A program made the translations under genes and the position numbers. 64,000 nucleotides of DNA from Henckelia pumila. Its lineage: Eukaryota > Streptophyta > Magnoliopsida > Lamiales > Gesneriaceae. Below, in pieces: positions 10,108 through 24,762 of the stretch. Position 1 is the stretch's first letter, and every line of letters starts with the position of its first letter. Under the pieces are notes generated by a model. The model did no database searches. It was not told the DNA's origin and worked only from the letters and a program-made list of their open reading frames with translations. The DNA is taken from assembly GCF_033568475.1 (NCBI RefSeq), contig NC_133123.1, positions 133,644,930 to 133,708,929 on the forward strand. The letters are read 5' to 3'.

Positions 10108-10458
10108 AGTAACACTCCTGTGAGATGGTCTCATTCGTGAGACGGATCAACCCTACCCATATTTATAATAATAAGTAGGCAAAAACTCCTATGAGAGGTC
10201 TCAAGGGTCATTTTTATGAGACGGATCTCTTGTATGGGTTATCCATTAAAAAGTATTACAATTTATGCCAAAAATATTACTTATTATTATAAATATGGGT
10301 AGGGTTGACCCGTCTCACGGATGAGACCGTCTCACAGGAGTGTTACTCTAATAAGCAATGTTCTTGACATAAAATGTAATATTTTTTCATGGATAACTCA
10401 TATAAGAGACGCGTTCAAAAAAATGACCGTCGAGACCGTCTCATAGAAGTTTTTGCCA
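10108..10458 (-). mobile_element. Outer MITE of the GTGAGACGGTCTCA family, split by a second copy
   Basis: The halves 10108-10177 and 10358-10458 are, on the minus strand, the two ends of one short element. One end reads GGCAAAAACTTCTATGAGA and the other carries TGAGACCATCTCACAGGAG. Each half matches the opposite-strand half of the inner copy at 10178-10348. No coding capacity is present. Confidence 0.75.
10178..10348 (+). mobile_element. Inner MITE (171 bp) inserted in the outer one, Mutator-like
   Basis: Its ends GGCAAAAACTCCTATGAGAG and, reversed, GAGTAACACTCCTGTGAGAC are imperfect inverted repeats. It is flanked by TAATAAGTA (10169-10177) and TAATAAGCA (10349-10357), a 9-base duplication with one mismatch. 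Nine-base duplications fit the Mutator superfamily. The result is an interleaved palindrome in which each half can pair with the other copy. Confidence 0.7.
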
Positions 10459-10673
10459 ACAAAATAGTTATGCAAGCTTCAAATAGAACATGAGCAGTTT
10501 GAAATTCTACCATCTCCAAAATCATGTTTTACAAGAAACAAATGAAGCTGTCTCCATCCAAAAATCACAAAATATGAAGTTAAACAACATATTGCTTGAC
10601 GAGATGATAAAATCCCATTCTCCAAAGCATCAGACAAAAGTTATGGTGGCATTAAAGAAGACGCTCATAGTAC

Positions 10674-12356
10674 CTATTCGAAGTCGAATTTGATCTTCTT
10701 CGGAAGACTTCGGACGCCAACCTCCTGAAAAAAGTTCAGTCAAATCATTCAGTTAACAATCAAGAAATCAAACACTTGCGGGAATAGTTGGAGGTGAAGC
10801 ACAAGGGCATCGAAGGCATTAAGATTCTATAATATGTTCTCAAGCCAGTAAATTCTTACAATTTCCGGACACTCGTAATCAATACCAGCAGCCTCGATCC
10901 GCTTTCGTCTTTTCTTGTCTCTTTTCAGTATTCCCGTGATCAATTTCTGCTGCTGTTCCAAAGTTTTCTCCTGGATGTGTTGTAGGATTCAGGAAAACAT
11001 GATTCAGAGTTTTGTTGAATTTTATGTGATATCTGTGCTTCGACAAACCTTACATCAATCTTTCAACAGAACATAATATGTTCAAAATAAGTTTATACCT
11101 TATCTTGATGCCTCCGCTCGATTTGAACCCAATCCAAGGGTTTGTAAGAGCGGCTCACACCTCTCCATCTGAAAAAGTCGAGTCACATTACATTACCATA
11201 TTAGCGAGCCTTCAAGATTTGCATCTTTACCAATAAAACGATGTCTCATTTAAGTATTGAGAAATCATAAGATAAGAATCATGTCTATGTTATCATAAAC
11301 CCCAGGGTTGATTGTTCATTAATTCACGTTAAAACATTATATCCCCAAGTATGATTTCCAGAGGAAATTTCTTCCAAATATATATCATTATAACCAGAAA
11401 ATGGGATGACTCAGCATTTGCATAACAAGGGGATTGCAATGATAAAAAGCTATCACTCACATTTGTGGATGAACACGTTCCGGGGGAACAAGACTGACTT
11501 GCAGCAAATGCTCATACATTAAATAATTATGCATGCAATCGGCAACAACTTTGGCAACCTGCAGTTTAGAACAACAGAATGAAAACTTGGAGAATGAAAA
11601 GCGCATCCCGAAGCAAGTAAGATTACAATATCTTTGCACAAATCCAACCTCGGGAGACTCGAACTCAATGAATCCAAAATGTTTTGAGTTTCCTGTCTGT
11701 GATATAAGATATAAAAATAAATCAATTATAGAATCGAATCATTGATAGCCTATGGGCATAAAACTATCTCATTAATGAGAATCAACATTACCAACAAAGC
11801 TCCAAAACTGATGAAAAACTATCATAATGGACTCAAAGTCTCAAAGTTTACAACCCGCAAAAGTAAACACAAAATACAGCAACAAAAAACATACCTTTTT
11901 ATTCCTAGAAATTCTAAGCCGCTTGACAGAACCAAACTGCTTGAAAAAACCTGAAAATCGACACAAACTTGAGGGGAATGCAACACAAAACAACAAACAT
12001 TGCTGAGTTAAGTTCAATGACTCAACAAATACATCTGCCAAATACCGAAAACCAATACCTTCCATCTCATTCTCATAAAATCCATGCGGAATTCTCCCAA
12101 CATACAGTACGGTTGCTTTGTTCTCTTTATCTTCAATTTTCAGAATATCCCTTGCTGGACCACCCTCTAGCGGCTAATTTTTCCAACAAAAAGTTCAAAA
12201 ACATGTTAACAACTCCCAACTTACTAATCAATTATAATATCGCAACAGACAGTAGCATACCAGGAAATCACGTGTTTCCTTTTTCGAAGCAGAGATATCA
12301 GCAGAGGCCTTCTTCAAATTCTTTGCTATCATTCTCTTCTTAGCTTTTGTCACCAT
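10674..12356 (-). CDS. RRM nucleolar protein, NIFK/Nop15-like (ribosome biogenesis)
   Basis: Eight exons join in phase to 214 aa: 12356-12261, 12173-12059, 11950-11895, 11696-11649, 11558-11461, 11168-11099, 10970-10860 and 10724-10674. All introns are GT..AG. The N terminus is basic (MVTKAKKRMIAKNLKK), followed by DFL/PLEGGPA. One RRM covers about residues 54-128, with RNP2 LYVGRI and RNP1 KHFGFIEF. The C-terminal tail is Lys/Arg-rich (KRDKKRRKRIEAAG) and ends KKIKFDFE. This order matches plant proteins called MKI67 FHA domain-interacting nucleolar phosphoprotein-like, relatives of yeast Nop15 that bind pre-60S RNA near ITS2. Function is inferred from family. The acceptor at 12173/12174 was preferred over one at 12165 because it restores PLE. 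No damage is seen. Confidence 0.9.
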
Positions 12357-13220
12357 TTTTCTTCAGGCAAGCGTGGATATAATTGTCGATTGAGTCTATG
12401 CAAAGAAACGAGCAGCTCGTAATAAACAGGAAGAATAATCAACCCTCTGTTTACAGGCCCCATATTTCACGGGACTTGAGGAGATTTGGGAATAAAAATA
12501 TAATCTTTAAGTTTATAATAGGACGATTTGAACACATAGTTCATATTTGAATGGACTCGGCGAGAACTTGTTTCACTAAATGAAGTCCAATCAAAACTGA
12601 AAGAAATTGATGGGATTTGAATTACGAAGAACAAAAAATACCTTATACTACCAACAAATTATGATATAACTTGACGAATTTTACCTCAAACTTCAACCTT
12701 TGGCGAGCCTTTTCCGACTTGATTCCAGAGATTTTCTGATTCTCCAGATAATCCAACAGCCGACGTAGACGCTGTGGGCAAGGCCGCAAGAGGAAGGCGA
12801 GGGTTCACAATTAACCTATTTTAGTCTTCCTTTTTTTTAAAAAAAATATAATAATAATAAAGCAAACGATCACCAAGTCCAAATCCAAAAGTATAAAGCC
12901 AACGAAAAATAAAACTTCAATTAAAAAGTCATAATCTATCTAAACTACACCACAAATCGAACAGATAATTAAAAAAAAAACATGATGCTAACCTAATGCG
13001 ATGCAGCTAGAAGAGCACGATAATGTTGCAATATATTTACATAAACAAAACATGGGTACCATGCTAGGGTTTTACCTCAAACAACGCCGTTTTCGGTGTT
13101 AAAGCCTTCCTGCTGTGGCTTGCAGCCAAGGTTTCTTTAGCTCTAATTAGGTCAAAAAAGAAAATTTTAATTTCTGATCTTTTGAATTGGCCCAATGTAA
13201 GTCATCTGGCCCGACCCAAA
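12357..13220 (-). promoter_or_regulatory. Leader and promoter of the NIFK-like gene with telo-box and site II motifs
   Basis: A probable 5' untranslated exon lies at about 12686-12800, ending in a GTAAAA donor at 12685; the leader intron would rejoin just upstream of the ATG. Farther up, 13065-13072 is AAACCCTA on the minus strand (telo-box), and GGCCCA at 13189-13194 plus GGCCCG at 13208-13213 resemble site II. This pairing is typical of plant ribosome-biogenesis genes. The leader exon also holds an ATG-less open frame, which I take as chance. Confidence 0.55.
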
Positions 13221-17076
<3,856 letters not shown>

Positions 17077-17211
17077 CTAATCAAACTCCTTAAACCTCAA
17101 AAGCAAAACTGGAATCCCATGATACATTCCTTCGTTTGGATCCGTTTGCTTTGTTACATTGCGCGAAAGAACCAATCCATCCTCTTTGGCCATTCCAGAA
17201 TTTTTACACAT
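17077..17211 (-). CDS. Short protein-like open frame, unassigned
   Basis: The frame encodes 44 aa from the ATG at 17211 (MCKNSGMAKEDGLVLSRN at the start, HGIPVLLLRFKEFD at the end). The in-frame sequence also stays open upstream to about 17258 with a Lys-rich segment, and an acceptor-like TTAG lies there. Composition looks like real protein, and codon choice is not of the AT-rich random type around it. It could be a small gene, a last exon of a gene otherwise lost, or an alternative 3' exon of the methyltransferase 212 bases upstream on the same strand. I do not recognise the family. Confidence 0.3.
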   Translation of the reverse strand: MCKNSGMAKEDGLVLSRNVTKQTDPNEGMYHGIPVLLLRFKEFD

Positions 17212-17422
17212 CTTATGTTTCTTTGATTTTTTTGTTAACCCAATATCGTCTAATCACAATAATCCTACAAAATTAAAAACATACAAAACAACATAATATT
17301 CATATCTATGTATTACTTATCCATATTTCATCATGTTCTTATTACACTTCTATTCATCAGTCATATACTATCCATTGAAATCAATCGGTATCTAAGAGTA
17401 CAGGAACAGGACGACCTGTCTT

Positions 17423-18733
17423 TCAAATCTTCCTCATGGAATCCATGTGAGAACTTGGAATGTACAACTTCAACTTGTTCAAAAATGCATCACTCCGGCT
17501 ATCAAAACATGACTCAGTTCTTGATTTGGTGGCCACAAGAACAAGGTTTTCCTCGTTTTCAACGTCGATCTCATACAACTCTTCGAACACTTGTTGAAAC
17601 TCGCTGATCAACCTCCCGTGGAACGACTCACTCGAAGGGATGGTGTTTGTGACAAGAACACCAGTCTCGCGTAGAAGGTCTCTCGCGGCTAAAAGAACAG
17701 GCTTTTGCACAAACTCCATTGGTGGAGCATAGCTGCCCATTGATGCATCACATGAATCCAGATCAACCATTATAACGTCGAACATTCCATCCGCTTTCGT
17801 CGCTAGATCACGAAGAAATTCGATCCCATCGCCTACGTGAAGGTGGATCAGCTCATTGTTCCCTAGTCCAAAATACCTCTTTGCAACTTCCGAAACCACA
17901 ACATCTATTTCCACTCCTACAACCTCGAAATTCAGTTTTTTATTCAAGAATCCAATCAATGCCCCTCCTCCCACCCCCAGGCACAGAACTTTCGGCCTAA
18001 ATCCGTCTTGAATTCGCTCTTCCAAACATGAGCTAATGACTGAAATGCCAGCCACCATTGGACTCAGGTATGGATGAACCAGCACATCCTCGTCTAATTC
18101 AAACTCCATATCGTCCAATTCTTCGCATACAGACTCGGTTTTCGGGCGAATCCTCATCTGGGTTTGCACCAGATTCGGCATTCTCTTAAACCTCAGTCTC
18201 CTCCTAAATTCTCGAACAATGCTGCTATCGTCCTTCCTCAACTCAACGTTCTCTATCAGCATTTCACCGACACAAGGCCCTTCACAGGTCTCCAAGATTG
18301 AACCTGTGACCACTTCATCTTCGTATACCAAGAAGGGAATCTCCGGAACTCCACCGTCATCAAGAAAAGCGGATTTTGGGGTCAGCGCCAATAGCAGAGG
18401 GGCAACATTTGGTCGGACTGAGGAGGCGTGGCGGGGACGTCGCGCGTATAGTTTTGAATCGGAAATCAAGATCAAACGGGATAGAGGCGGGGAAGTTGGC
18501 GAAGAAAGGAGGAGGTGGAGGTGGCCGGAGAAAGTGGAGAAAATCCAATCTGATTCGCGGCCCTGTGGCACCCACATGGCGGCGGCGGCGTCACCGACGG
18601 TCACGGCGGGTGAATCTAGGACGGCTATGCGGAGAAGATGGCGGCGGGAGGCCGGACCAATTGGGATTGTGAAGGTGATGTAGCGGGATGGTTCAATGGT
18701 TTCGAAAGCGGAGGGATTAATTGACATTTTCAT
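17423..18733 (-). CDS. METTL13-like S-adenosylmethionine-dependent methyltransferase
   Basis: An intronless frame of 436 aa. The start ATG at 18733 (MKMSINPSAFETIEPSRYIT) is first; a second ATG sits two codons later. The N-terminal half is a family-specific domain. The C-terminal half (about residues 220-405) is a class I Rossmann fold of spermidine-synthase type, with SAM motif I LCLGVGGGALIGF at 251-263, an acidic strand end VVGVEID at 271-277, GDGIEF at 301-306 and FDVIMVDLD at 318-326. This matches the C-terminal methyltransferase of eEF1A lysine and N-terminal methyltransferase relatives in plants. The substrate is not proven here. A Copia element ends 56 bases upstream of the start, so the native promoter has been separated from the gene. 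Confidence 0.88.
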   Translation of the reverse strand: MKMSINPSAFETIEPSRYITFTIPIGPASRRHLLRIAVLDSPAVTVGDAAAAMWVPQGRESDWIFSTFSGHLHLLLSSPTSPPLSRLILISDSKLYARRPRHASSVRPNVAPLLLALTPKSAFLDDGGVPEIPFLVYEDEVVTGSILETCEGPCVGEMLIENVELRKDDSSIVREFRRRLRFKRMPNLVQTQMRIRPKTESVCEELDDMEFELDEDVLVHPYLSPMVAGISVISSCLEERIQDGFRPKVLCLGVGGGALIGFLNKKLNFEVVGVEIDVVVSEVAKRYFGLGNNELIHLHVGDGIEFLRDLATKADGMFDVIMVDLDSCDASMGSYAPPMEFVQKPVLLAARDLLRETGVLVTNTIPSSESFHGRLISEFQQVFEELYEIDVENEENLVLVATKSRTESCFDSRSDAFLNKLKLYIPSSHMDSMRKI

Positions 18734-18784
18734 TTAGATTTGCTTCTACTGTAATGTTGGGGGAATAATAAATTAATAATGGTT

Positions 18785-18789
18785 AATAT
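18785..18789. other. Left target-site duplication of the Copia element (AATAT)
   Basis: AATAT precedes the left LTR and recurs exactly at 25045-25049 after the right LTR, giving a perfect 5-base duplication. Confidence 0.95.
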
Positions 18790-19071
18790 TGTTGAAAATA
18801 TATATAAATATATATTATTATTTATTGTTGAATGTTGAAGGTTGAAAGTTGAAAATTGAGTTGTAAAATATTGAAAATTAGTGTGTGATGATGTAATTAA
18901 TGATGTATTAATTTTTGACTAATCTCCAATTGAGATCTATAAATAGGTCTCTCCATTTGTGTAGAAAAACACAATTGTGAAGAGAGAAAAATTTTATAAA
19001 GTGTAGAATTTGATAAATTTTGAGTTTTTGAGTTTTTACTTTTTACCGTAAATTTTTACTTTTTCACAACA
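18790..19071 (+). repeat. COP1 5' LTR with TATA box
   Basis: Starts TGTTGAAAATATATATAAAT and ends TTTTTCACAACA. A promoter-type TATAAATA lies at 18938-18945 and is followed by a CTCTCC-rich start region. Directly after the LTR, 19072-19085 (CGTTATCAGCACGA) stands where the primer-binding site belongs and partly resembles the tRNA-Met type. Confidence 0.93.
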
Positions 19072-19971
19072 CGTTATCAGCACGATCGCTCGAAGGTTCT
19101 CTATATTTTCCGACGCTCCAAAATACAAGAAGAAGTCAAAAATATTCAACAAGTAAGAATTTTTATTTTACTGTTTATATATTTTTTGTGTATATATTAA
19201 TATATAATATCATGTTATGAAAAAAAATAAGTTTTTTTTTCAAAACTTGTTATAAATCCTGGGAGGATGTTAAGACGACATCCCACACTCCCGGTAAGGG
19301 ATACGACAAGTATAAAAGCCTCTAAGGTTTTTAAACAATAACGTGATATATATTTATTATGTATATATATTAACTATATTAATATATAATTTCATGTTAT
19401 TATATAAAAGGTTGTCTATGACACTGACCTTATAATAACGTGATATGATATATATTATTGTGTATTTATATACTAACCATATTTGTATAATCTCATGTTA
19501 TTATATAAAAGGTTGTCTACGACACCGATCTTATAATAATGTGATATGATATACATAATTATTTAATTATGATTATCATTATATGCATTACATGATTATC
19601 ACGAATTTTTATTCAACACATACTCAATTTTTTCTTTACCCCCAACGGTCACAAACGGTAACAAAACGGCTAGTTTTTGCCCTATAAATATGTTCACTCA
19701 AACTCATTTTCAATCACACCAAATTCATTCTTTCTCTCAAAATATTTTATCCTCGGTTTTTTCGAAGATGGAGATGATGACATTTATAAGGATATTTTTC
19801 ATAACGACTATGATCATCATGCTCACGAGTCTTTTACTCACCAGCGATTTTCCAACACATATTTTTTCTCTATTTGTATACGCACTTGTAATTTACGTTC
19901 TTCCATTATTTTGTATTGTCATATTTATGGAAATTAACTAATAAAATGCATTGTTATTTTCTAGTACCACC
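19072..19971 (+). other. COP1 long leader with duplicated block and internal promoter-like site
   Basis: A unit containing CATGTTATTATATAAAAGG then TTGTCTAYGACACYGA and TTATAATAAYGTGATATGAT occurs at about 19390-19452 and again at about 19494-19556, a duplication with an offset near 103 bases. Near 19640-19690 the sequence AACGGTAACAAAACGGCTAG and the TATAAATA at 19683-19690 look like a second core promoter. An 83-codon hydrophobic open frame (19690-19941) begins at the next ATG. Its role is unknown. Confidence 0.55.
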
Positions 19972-20994
19972 ATGTCGAACTTGGCGAAACTCGAATTCAT
20001 TGCACTTGATATAACCGGAAAGAATTATATGCCATGGACCCTCGATGTAGAAATGCATCTCGAGTCATTGGGTCTTAACGAAACTATCAAAGAAAATAAC
20101 ATATCATCCTCACAAGATAAAGCAAAAGCGATGATATTTTTACGCAGACATCTTGATGAGGGGTTGAAATGTGAATATTTGACCGAAAAAGACTCAATGA
20201 TTTTGTGGAAAGGGTTAAAAGAACGTTTTGAGCATATACGGGAAGTTATACTTCCGACCGCACGAGATGAATGGAATACTTTAAGATTCCAAGATTTTAA
20301 AAAGGTGAGTGATTATAATTCTGCGATGTATCGAATTGTCTCACAGCTGAAATTTTGTGGGCATAATATTACTGAGATGGAAATGCTTGAAAAGACATTT
20401 TCCACATTCCACGCATCAAATATAACTCTACAACAGCAATATAGAGTGCGTGGATTTTCAAGATACTCAGAACTCATCGCATGTTTACTCGTGGCGGAAA
20501 AGAATAATGAATTGCTCATGAGAAATCATCAGTCCAGACCTACTGGTTCAACGGCATTTCCTGAAGCAAATGTCGTAAGTAAAAATGAAAACCAAAATCA
20601 AAGATATAGACAAGATTTTGGTCGAGGTCGTGGACGAGGACGTGGGCGTGGACGTGGGCGTAGAAATGATCGCGGTCGTGGTCGAGGCCGTGGATTTGAA
20701 AATAAAAGAGATAGTTATTTCAATAACTCATCTCAAAGGAACGTCACGAACCACCCACAAAAGAGGCAGCATGATAATACGGGTGAAAATGAAAATCATC
20801 CAAAAAAAACTGAGAGTGTTTGTTATAGATGTGGCACTCCAGGACATTGGTCTGAGCATCTGTGTAAGCTCTATAAAGATTCAATAAAGGGGAAAGAAAA
20901 AGAGACCAATTTTACTGAAAACATTGACCATGCAAGTGGTTCAATGAATTTAGATGTTGCCTACTTTTTGAATGATTTCGAAGATATTGATTAA
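19972..20994 (+). CDS. COP1 Gag
   Basis: 340 aa from ATG 19972 (ACCACCATGTCG context, MSNLAKLEFIALDITGKNY). The N-terminal two-thirds is the UBN2/Copia Gag capsid region. Near residues 216-244 a long run of alternating Gly and Arg gives an RNA-binding RG-rich segment, followed by a CCHC knuckle (CYRCGTPGHWSEHLC) near residues 283-297. The frame is intact and ends TAA at 20992. pol resumes downstream in the same frame after an AT-rich gap of about 126 bases, so a readthrough or splicing step is needed to make Gag-Pol. Confidence 0.92.
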   Translation: MSNLAKLEFIALDITGKNYMPWTLDVEMHLESLGLNETIKENNISSSQDKAKAMIFLRRHLDEGLKCEYLTEKDSMILWKGLKERFEHIREVILPTARDEWNTLRFQDFKKVSDYNSAMYRIVSQLKFCGHNITEMEMLEKTFSTFHASNITLQQQYRVRGFSRYSELIACLLVAEKNNELLMRNHQSRPTGSTAFPEANVVSKNENQNQRYRQDFGRGRGRGRGRGRGRRNDRGRGRGRGFENKRDSYFNNSSQRNVTNHPQKRQHDNTGENENHPKKTESVCYRCGTPGHWSEHLCKLYKDSIKGKEKETNFTENIDHASGSMNLDVAYFLNDFEDID

Positions 20995-21120
20995 ATATAC
21001 TGGTGGGAAAAGAATGTAACAATGTAATTTTTATTTTATAAAACATATTATATTTTGCATGTATTGTTTGCATGTATCTTTCTTAATTCATTTTATTGCA
21101 TATTGTTTTTGAAGATCATT

Positions 21121-24100
21121 ATGGAAAATGCTATGATCAAAGATGGAAATAATGCACTGGAAGTTTGCATACCAGATAGTGGTACAACGCACACTATCCT
21201 CAGAAATGAAAAATATTTCTTGGAATTAAAACCAACAAAAACAATGGTGAATACAATATCAGGTCCTGTAGACTTGATTGAAGGATGTGGCAAAGCACAA
21301 TTTTTGTTACCTAATGGTACAAAATTTTTGATAAATAGTGCTTTATATTCACCACGATCACAAAGAAATTTGTTGAGTTTTAATGATATATATTCTCATG
21401 GTTATGATACGGAAACAATAACCGAAGGAAATGAGAAATATATGTGTCTTACTACATATAAATCAGGAAAGAAATATGTAGTTGAGAAATTATCAATGCT
21501 CCCTACTGGATTGCATTATACACATATAAGTCCAATCGAATCAAATATGGTTATTGGAAATTCTTCAATACTAACAAATTGGCATGATCGATTGGGACAT
21601 CCTGGTTCAATAATGATGCGAAGGATTATAGAAAATACAAGTGGTCATCCACTGAAAGACCAGAAGATCTTTCAGAATAATAAGTTTCAGTGTAAGGCAT
21701 GTTCTCTGGGGAAACTTATTATAAGACCATCACCAGCTAAAATCCAAAAGGAATCACCCATATTTCTTGAACGTATTCAAGGTGATATTTGTGGGCCAAT
21801 TCATCCACCATGTGGACCATTTCGATACTTTATGGTATTGATCGATGCCTCTAGCAGATGGTCACATGTATGTTTATTGTCCACTCGGAATGTGGCATTT
21901 GCAAAATTGATGGCTCAAATAATAAAATTGCGGAATCAATTTCCCGAATATACGATCAAGAAAATAAGACTTGATAATGCTGGAGAATTTACTTCCCAGA
22001 CTTTTAACGACTATTGTATGTCGATGGGAATTACTGTTGAACATCCTGTAGCTCATGTTCATACACAAAATGGATTAGTTGAATCATTGATTAAACGTCT
22101 GCAGTTGATTGCTAGACCAATGATTATGAGAACGAAACTCCCTATTTCTATATGGGGACATGCAATTTTACATGCTGCTGCATTAATTCGCATCAGGCCA
22201 AGTGCATATCATAAACACTCCCCATTGCAGCTTGTATTTGGCAAAGAACCAGATATTTCTCATTTGAGAATTTTTGGATGTATGGTGTATGTGCCTATTG
22301 CACCACCTCAAAGAACAAAAATGGGACCTCAAAGAAAGAATGGTATTTATATCGGCTATGATAGTCCATCAATCATTAGATATCTTGAGGCTCAGACAGG
22401 CGATGTGTTTACAGCACGGTTTGCTGATTGTCATTTTGATGAAAATAACTTCCCAATGTTAGGGGGAGAAAAGAAACACATCGAAAAAGAAATCACATGG
22501 TATGTACCATCATTATTACATTTGGATCCTAGAACTAAACAATGTGATAAAGATGTACAGCAAATTGTGCATTTGCAAAGAATAGCAAATCAAATGCCAG
22601 ATGCATTTGCAGACACAAAAGGGGTAACAAAATCATATATACCTGCTGTAAATGCCCCTGCTCGAGTTGAAATTCCAAAGAAACAAAATGAAGACATTCA
22701 TGATGTCATAAAACGCCTGAAGCGTGGAAGGCCAATCGGTTCAAAGGATAAAAATCCTCGGAAAAGAAAATACATAGAGAAAAATGATGATCAAAAAATA
22801 GAAAATGGTGTTCCAGAAGAAACACACGATGATGAAAATATTTTGTCAGAACCACAAACTGACGAGAATCATGAAATCTCTATCAATTATATTAATACTG
22901 GAAAAATATGGAACCGAAAGAATGTACAAGATATTGATGAGATATTTTCGTACAATGTGGCATGTGACATCGTAAATGAAGATAATGAACCAAAATCTTT
23001 TGGTGAATGCAAAACTCGAAAGGATTGGTCAAAATGGAAAGATGCCATCCAGGTTGAATTAAATTCGCTAAATAAACGTAGTGTTTTTGGACCTATAGTC
23101 CTTACACCTAAAGGTGTTAAACCTGTTGGGTACAAATGAGTTTTTATTCGAAAGAGAAATGAGAAAAATGAAATAGTGAGATATAAAGCTCGACTTGTTG
23201 CACAAGGTTTTTCTCAAAGACCTGGAATTGATTATGAAGAAACATATTCTCCTGTTATGGATGCAATTACGTTTCGGTATTTGATCAGTTTAGCAGTGTC
23301 TGAAAACTTGGACATGCGTCTAATGGATGTTGTTACAGCTTATTTATACGGATCACTTGATAGTGATATATACATGAAAATCCCTGAAGGATTTAAGATG
23401 CTAGAAGCACAAAGTTCAGAACCCAGAGAATTTTATTCTGTGAAATTACAAAGATCATTGTATGGATTAAAGCAATCCGGCCGAATGTGGTATAATCGGC
23501 TAAGTGAACACTTGATGAAAAAGGGATATGTAAATGATCCAATATGCCCTTGTGTTTTCATCAAGAAAAAAACATCGGGATGCGTGATTATTGCTGTATA
23601 TGTTGATGATTTAAACATCATTGGAACGAATAAAGAAATTCAAGAAGTGATGTTATACTTGAAGGAATAATTTGAAATGAAAGACCTTGGAAAAACCAAG
23701 TATTGTCTTGGTTTACAAATTGAACAAAAAGAATGTGGAATATTTGTTCACCAGTCTAATTATACAGAGAAGGTCCTTAAACGTTTCAATATGGATCAAT
23801 CAAATCCTTTAAGTACTCCAATGGTTGTCAGATCATTGAATATAGAAAAGGATCCATTTCGTCCATGTGAAGATGATGAAGTTGTTCTTGGTCCTGAAGT
23901 ACCATATCTAAGTGTCATTGGTGCCCTTATGTATCTTGCAAATTGCACTAGACCAGACATATCTTTTGCAGTAAATTTATTGGCAAGATTCAGTTCATGT
24001 CCAACGAAGAGGCACTGGAACGGAATTAAACATATATTCCGTTATTTACGAGGAACGACGGATTTGGGACTTTTGTATCCAAAAGATACAAATCAGAGAA

Positions 24101-24597
24101 TAATTGGTTATGCTGATGCTGGATACTTATCTGATCCACATAAGGCACGTTCCCAAACCGGATATGTATTTACTCGTGGAGGCACTGCAATCTCTTGGCG
24201 ATCACAGAAACAAACACTTGTTACAACTTCATCAAATCATACCGAGATTATTGCACTACATGAAGCAAGCCGTGAATGTGTCTGGCTTAAATCAATGACT
24301 CGGCATATCCAAACTTCTTGCGGATTATCAGTGGACAAGAATCCAATCACACTGTATGAAGATAATGCCGCATGTGTTGCCCAAATGAAAGAAGGATACA
24401 TCAAAAGTGACAGAACTAAACATATTCCTCCTAAATTCTTTGCATACACTCAAGAGCTGGAGAAGAATAAAGATATTGATATCTGTTACATTCAATCAAG
24501 TGAGAACTCATCCGATCTCTTCACAAAGGCACTTCCCACGGCGATATTCAGAAAACACATTTATAATATTGGGATGCGCAATCTACGAAATATGTGA
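21121..24597 (+). pseudogene. COP1 pol with two nonsense codons
   Basis: The first good ATG is 21121 (MENAMIKDGN). Protease D-S-G lies at about 21175 (PDSGTTHTIL). GAG-pre-integrase has WHDRLGHPGS. The integrase has D in GDICGP, D in LDNAGEF and E in GLVESL. Reverse transcriptase starts near 23020 and has YVDDLNIIG near 23600. RNase H has GYADAGYLSD, TEIIAL and LYEDNAAC. The frame is one continuous register from 21055 to 24597 except for TGA at 23137-23139, where relatives have Trp in VGYKW, and TAA at 23668-23670 in LKE.FEMKDLG. No frameshift or deletion is seen. It ends before the AAGGGGGAG polypurine tract at 24754-24762. Confidence 0.93.
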
Positions 24598-24762
24598 AGA
24601 ATCATTCATGTTGACATCAGGGGGAGTTTACGTGGCTGCACTTTTTTTTCCTTACTATGGTTTTTGTCCCAATGGGTTTTTCCTAGTAAGGTTTTTAACG
24701 AGGCAGTATACAACACGTAATGGAGATAGTCATTCTATCATGATCATCATCACAAGGGGGAG

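Noticed and set aside
12686-12800. Open frame in the NIFK-like leader (RRLLDYLENQ...)
   Set aside because: No ATG between the upstream stop and the proposed donor, and it cannot be joined to the coding exon without losing the conserved start; taken as untranslated leader.
18219-18683. Plus-strand and alternative minus-strand frames inside the methyltransferase gene
   Set aside because: These are shadows of the 436-residue frame, which has clear SAM-binding motifs.
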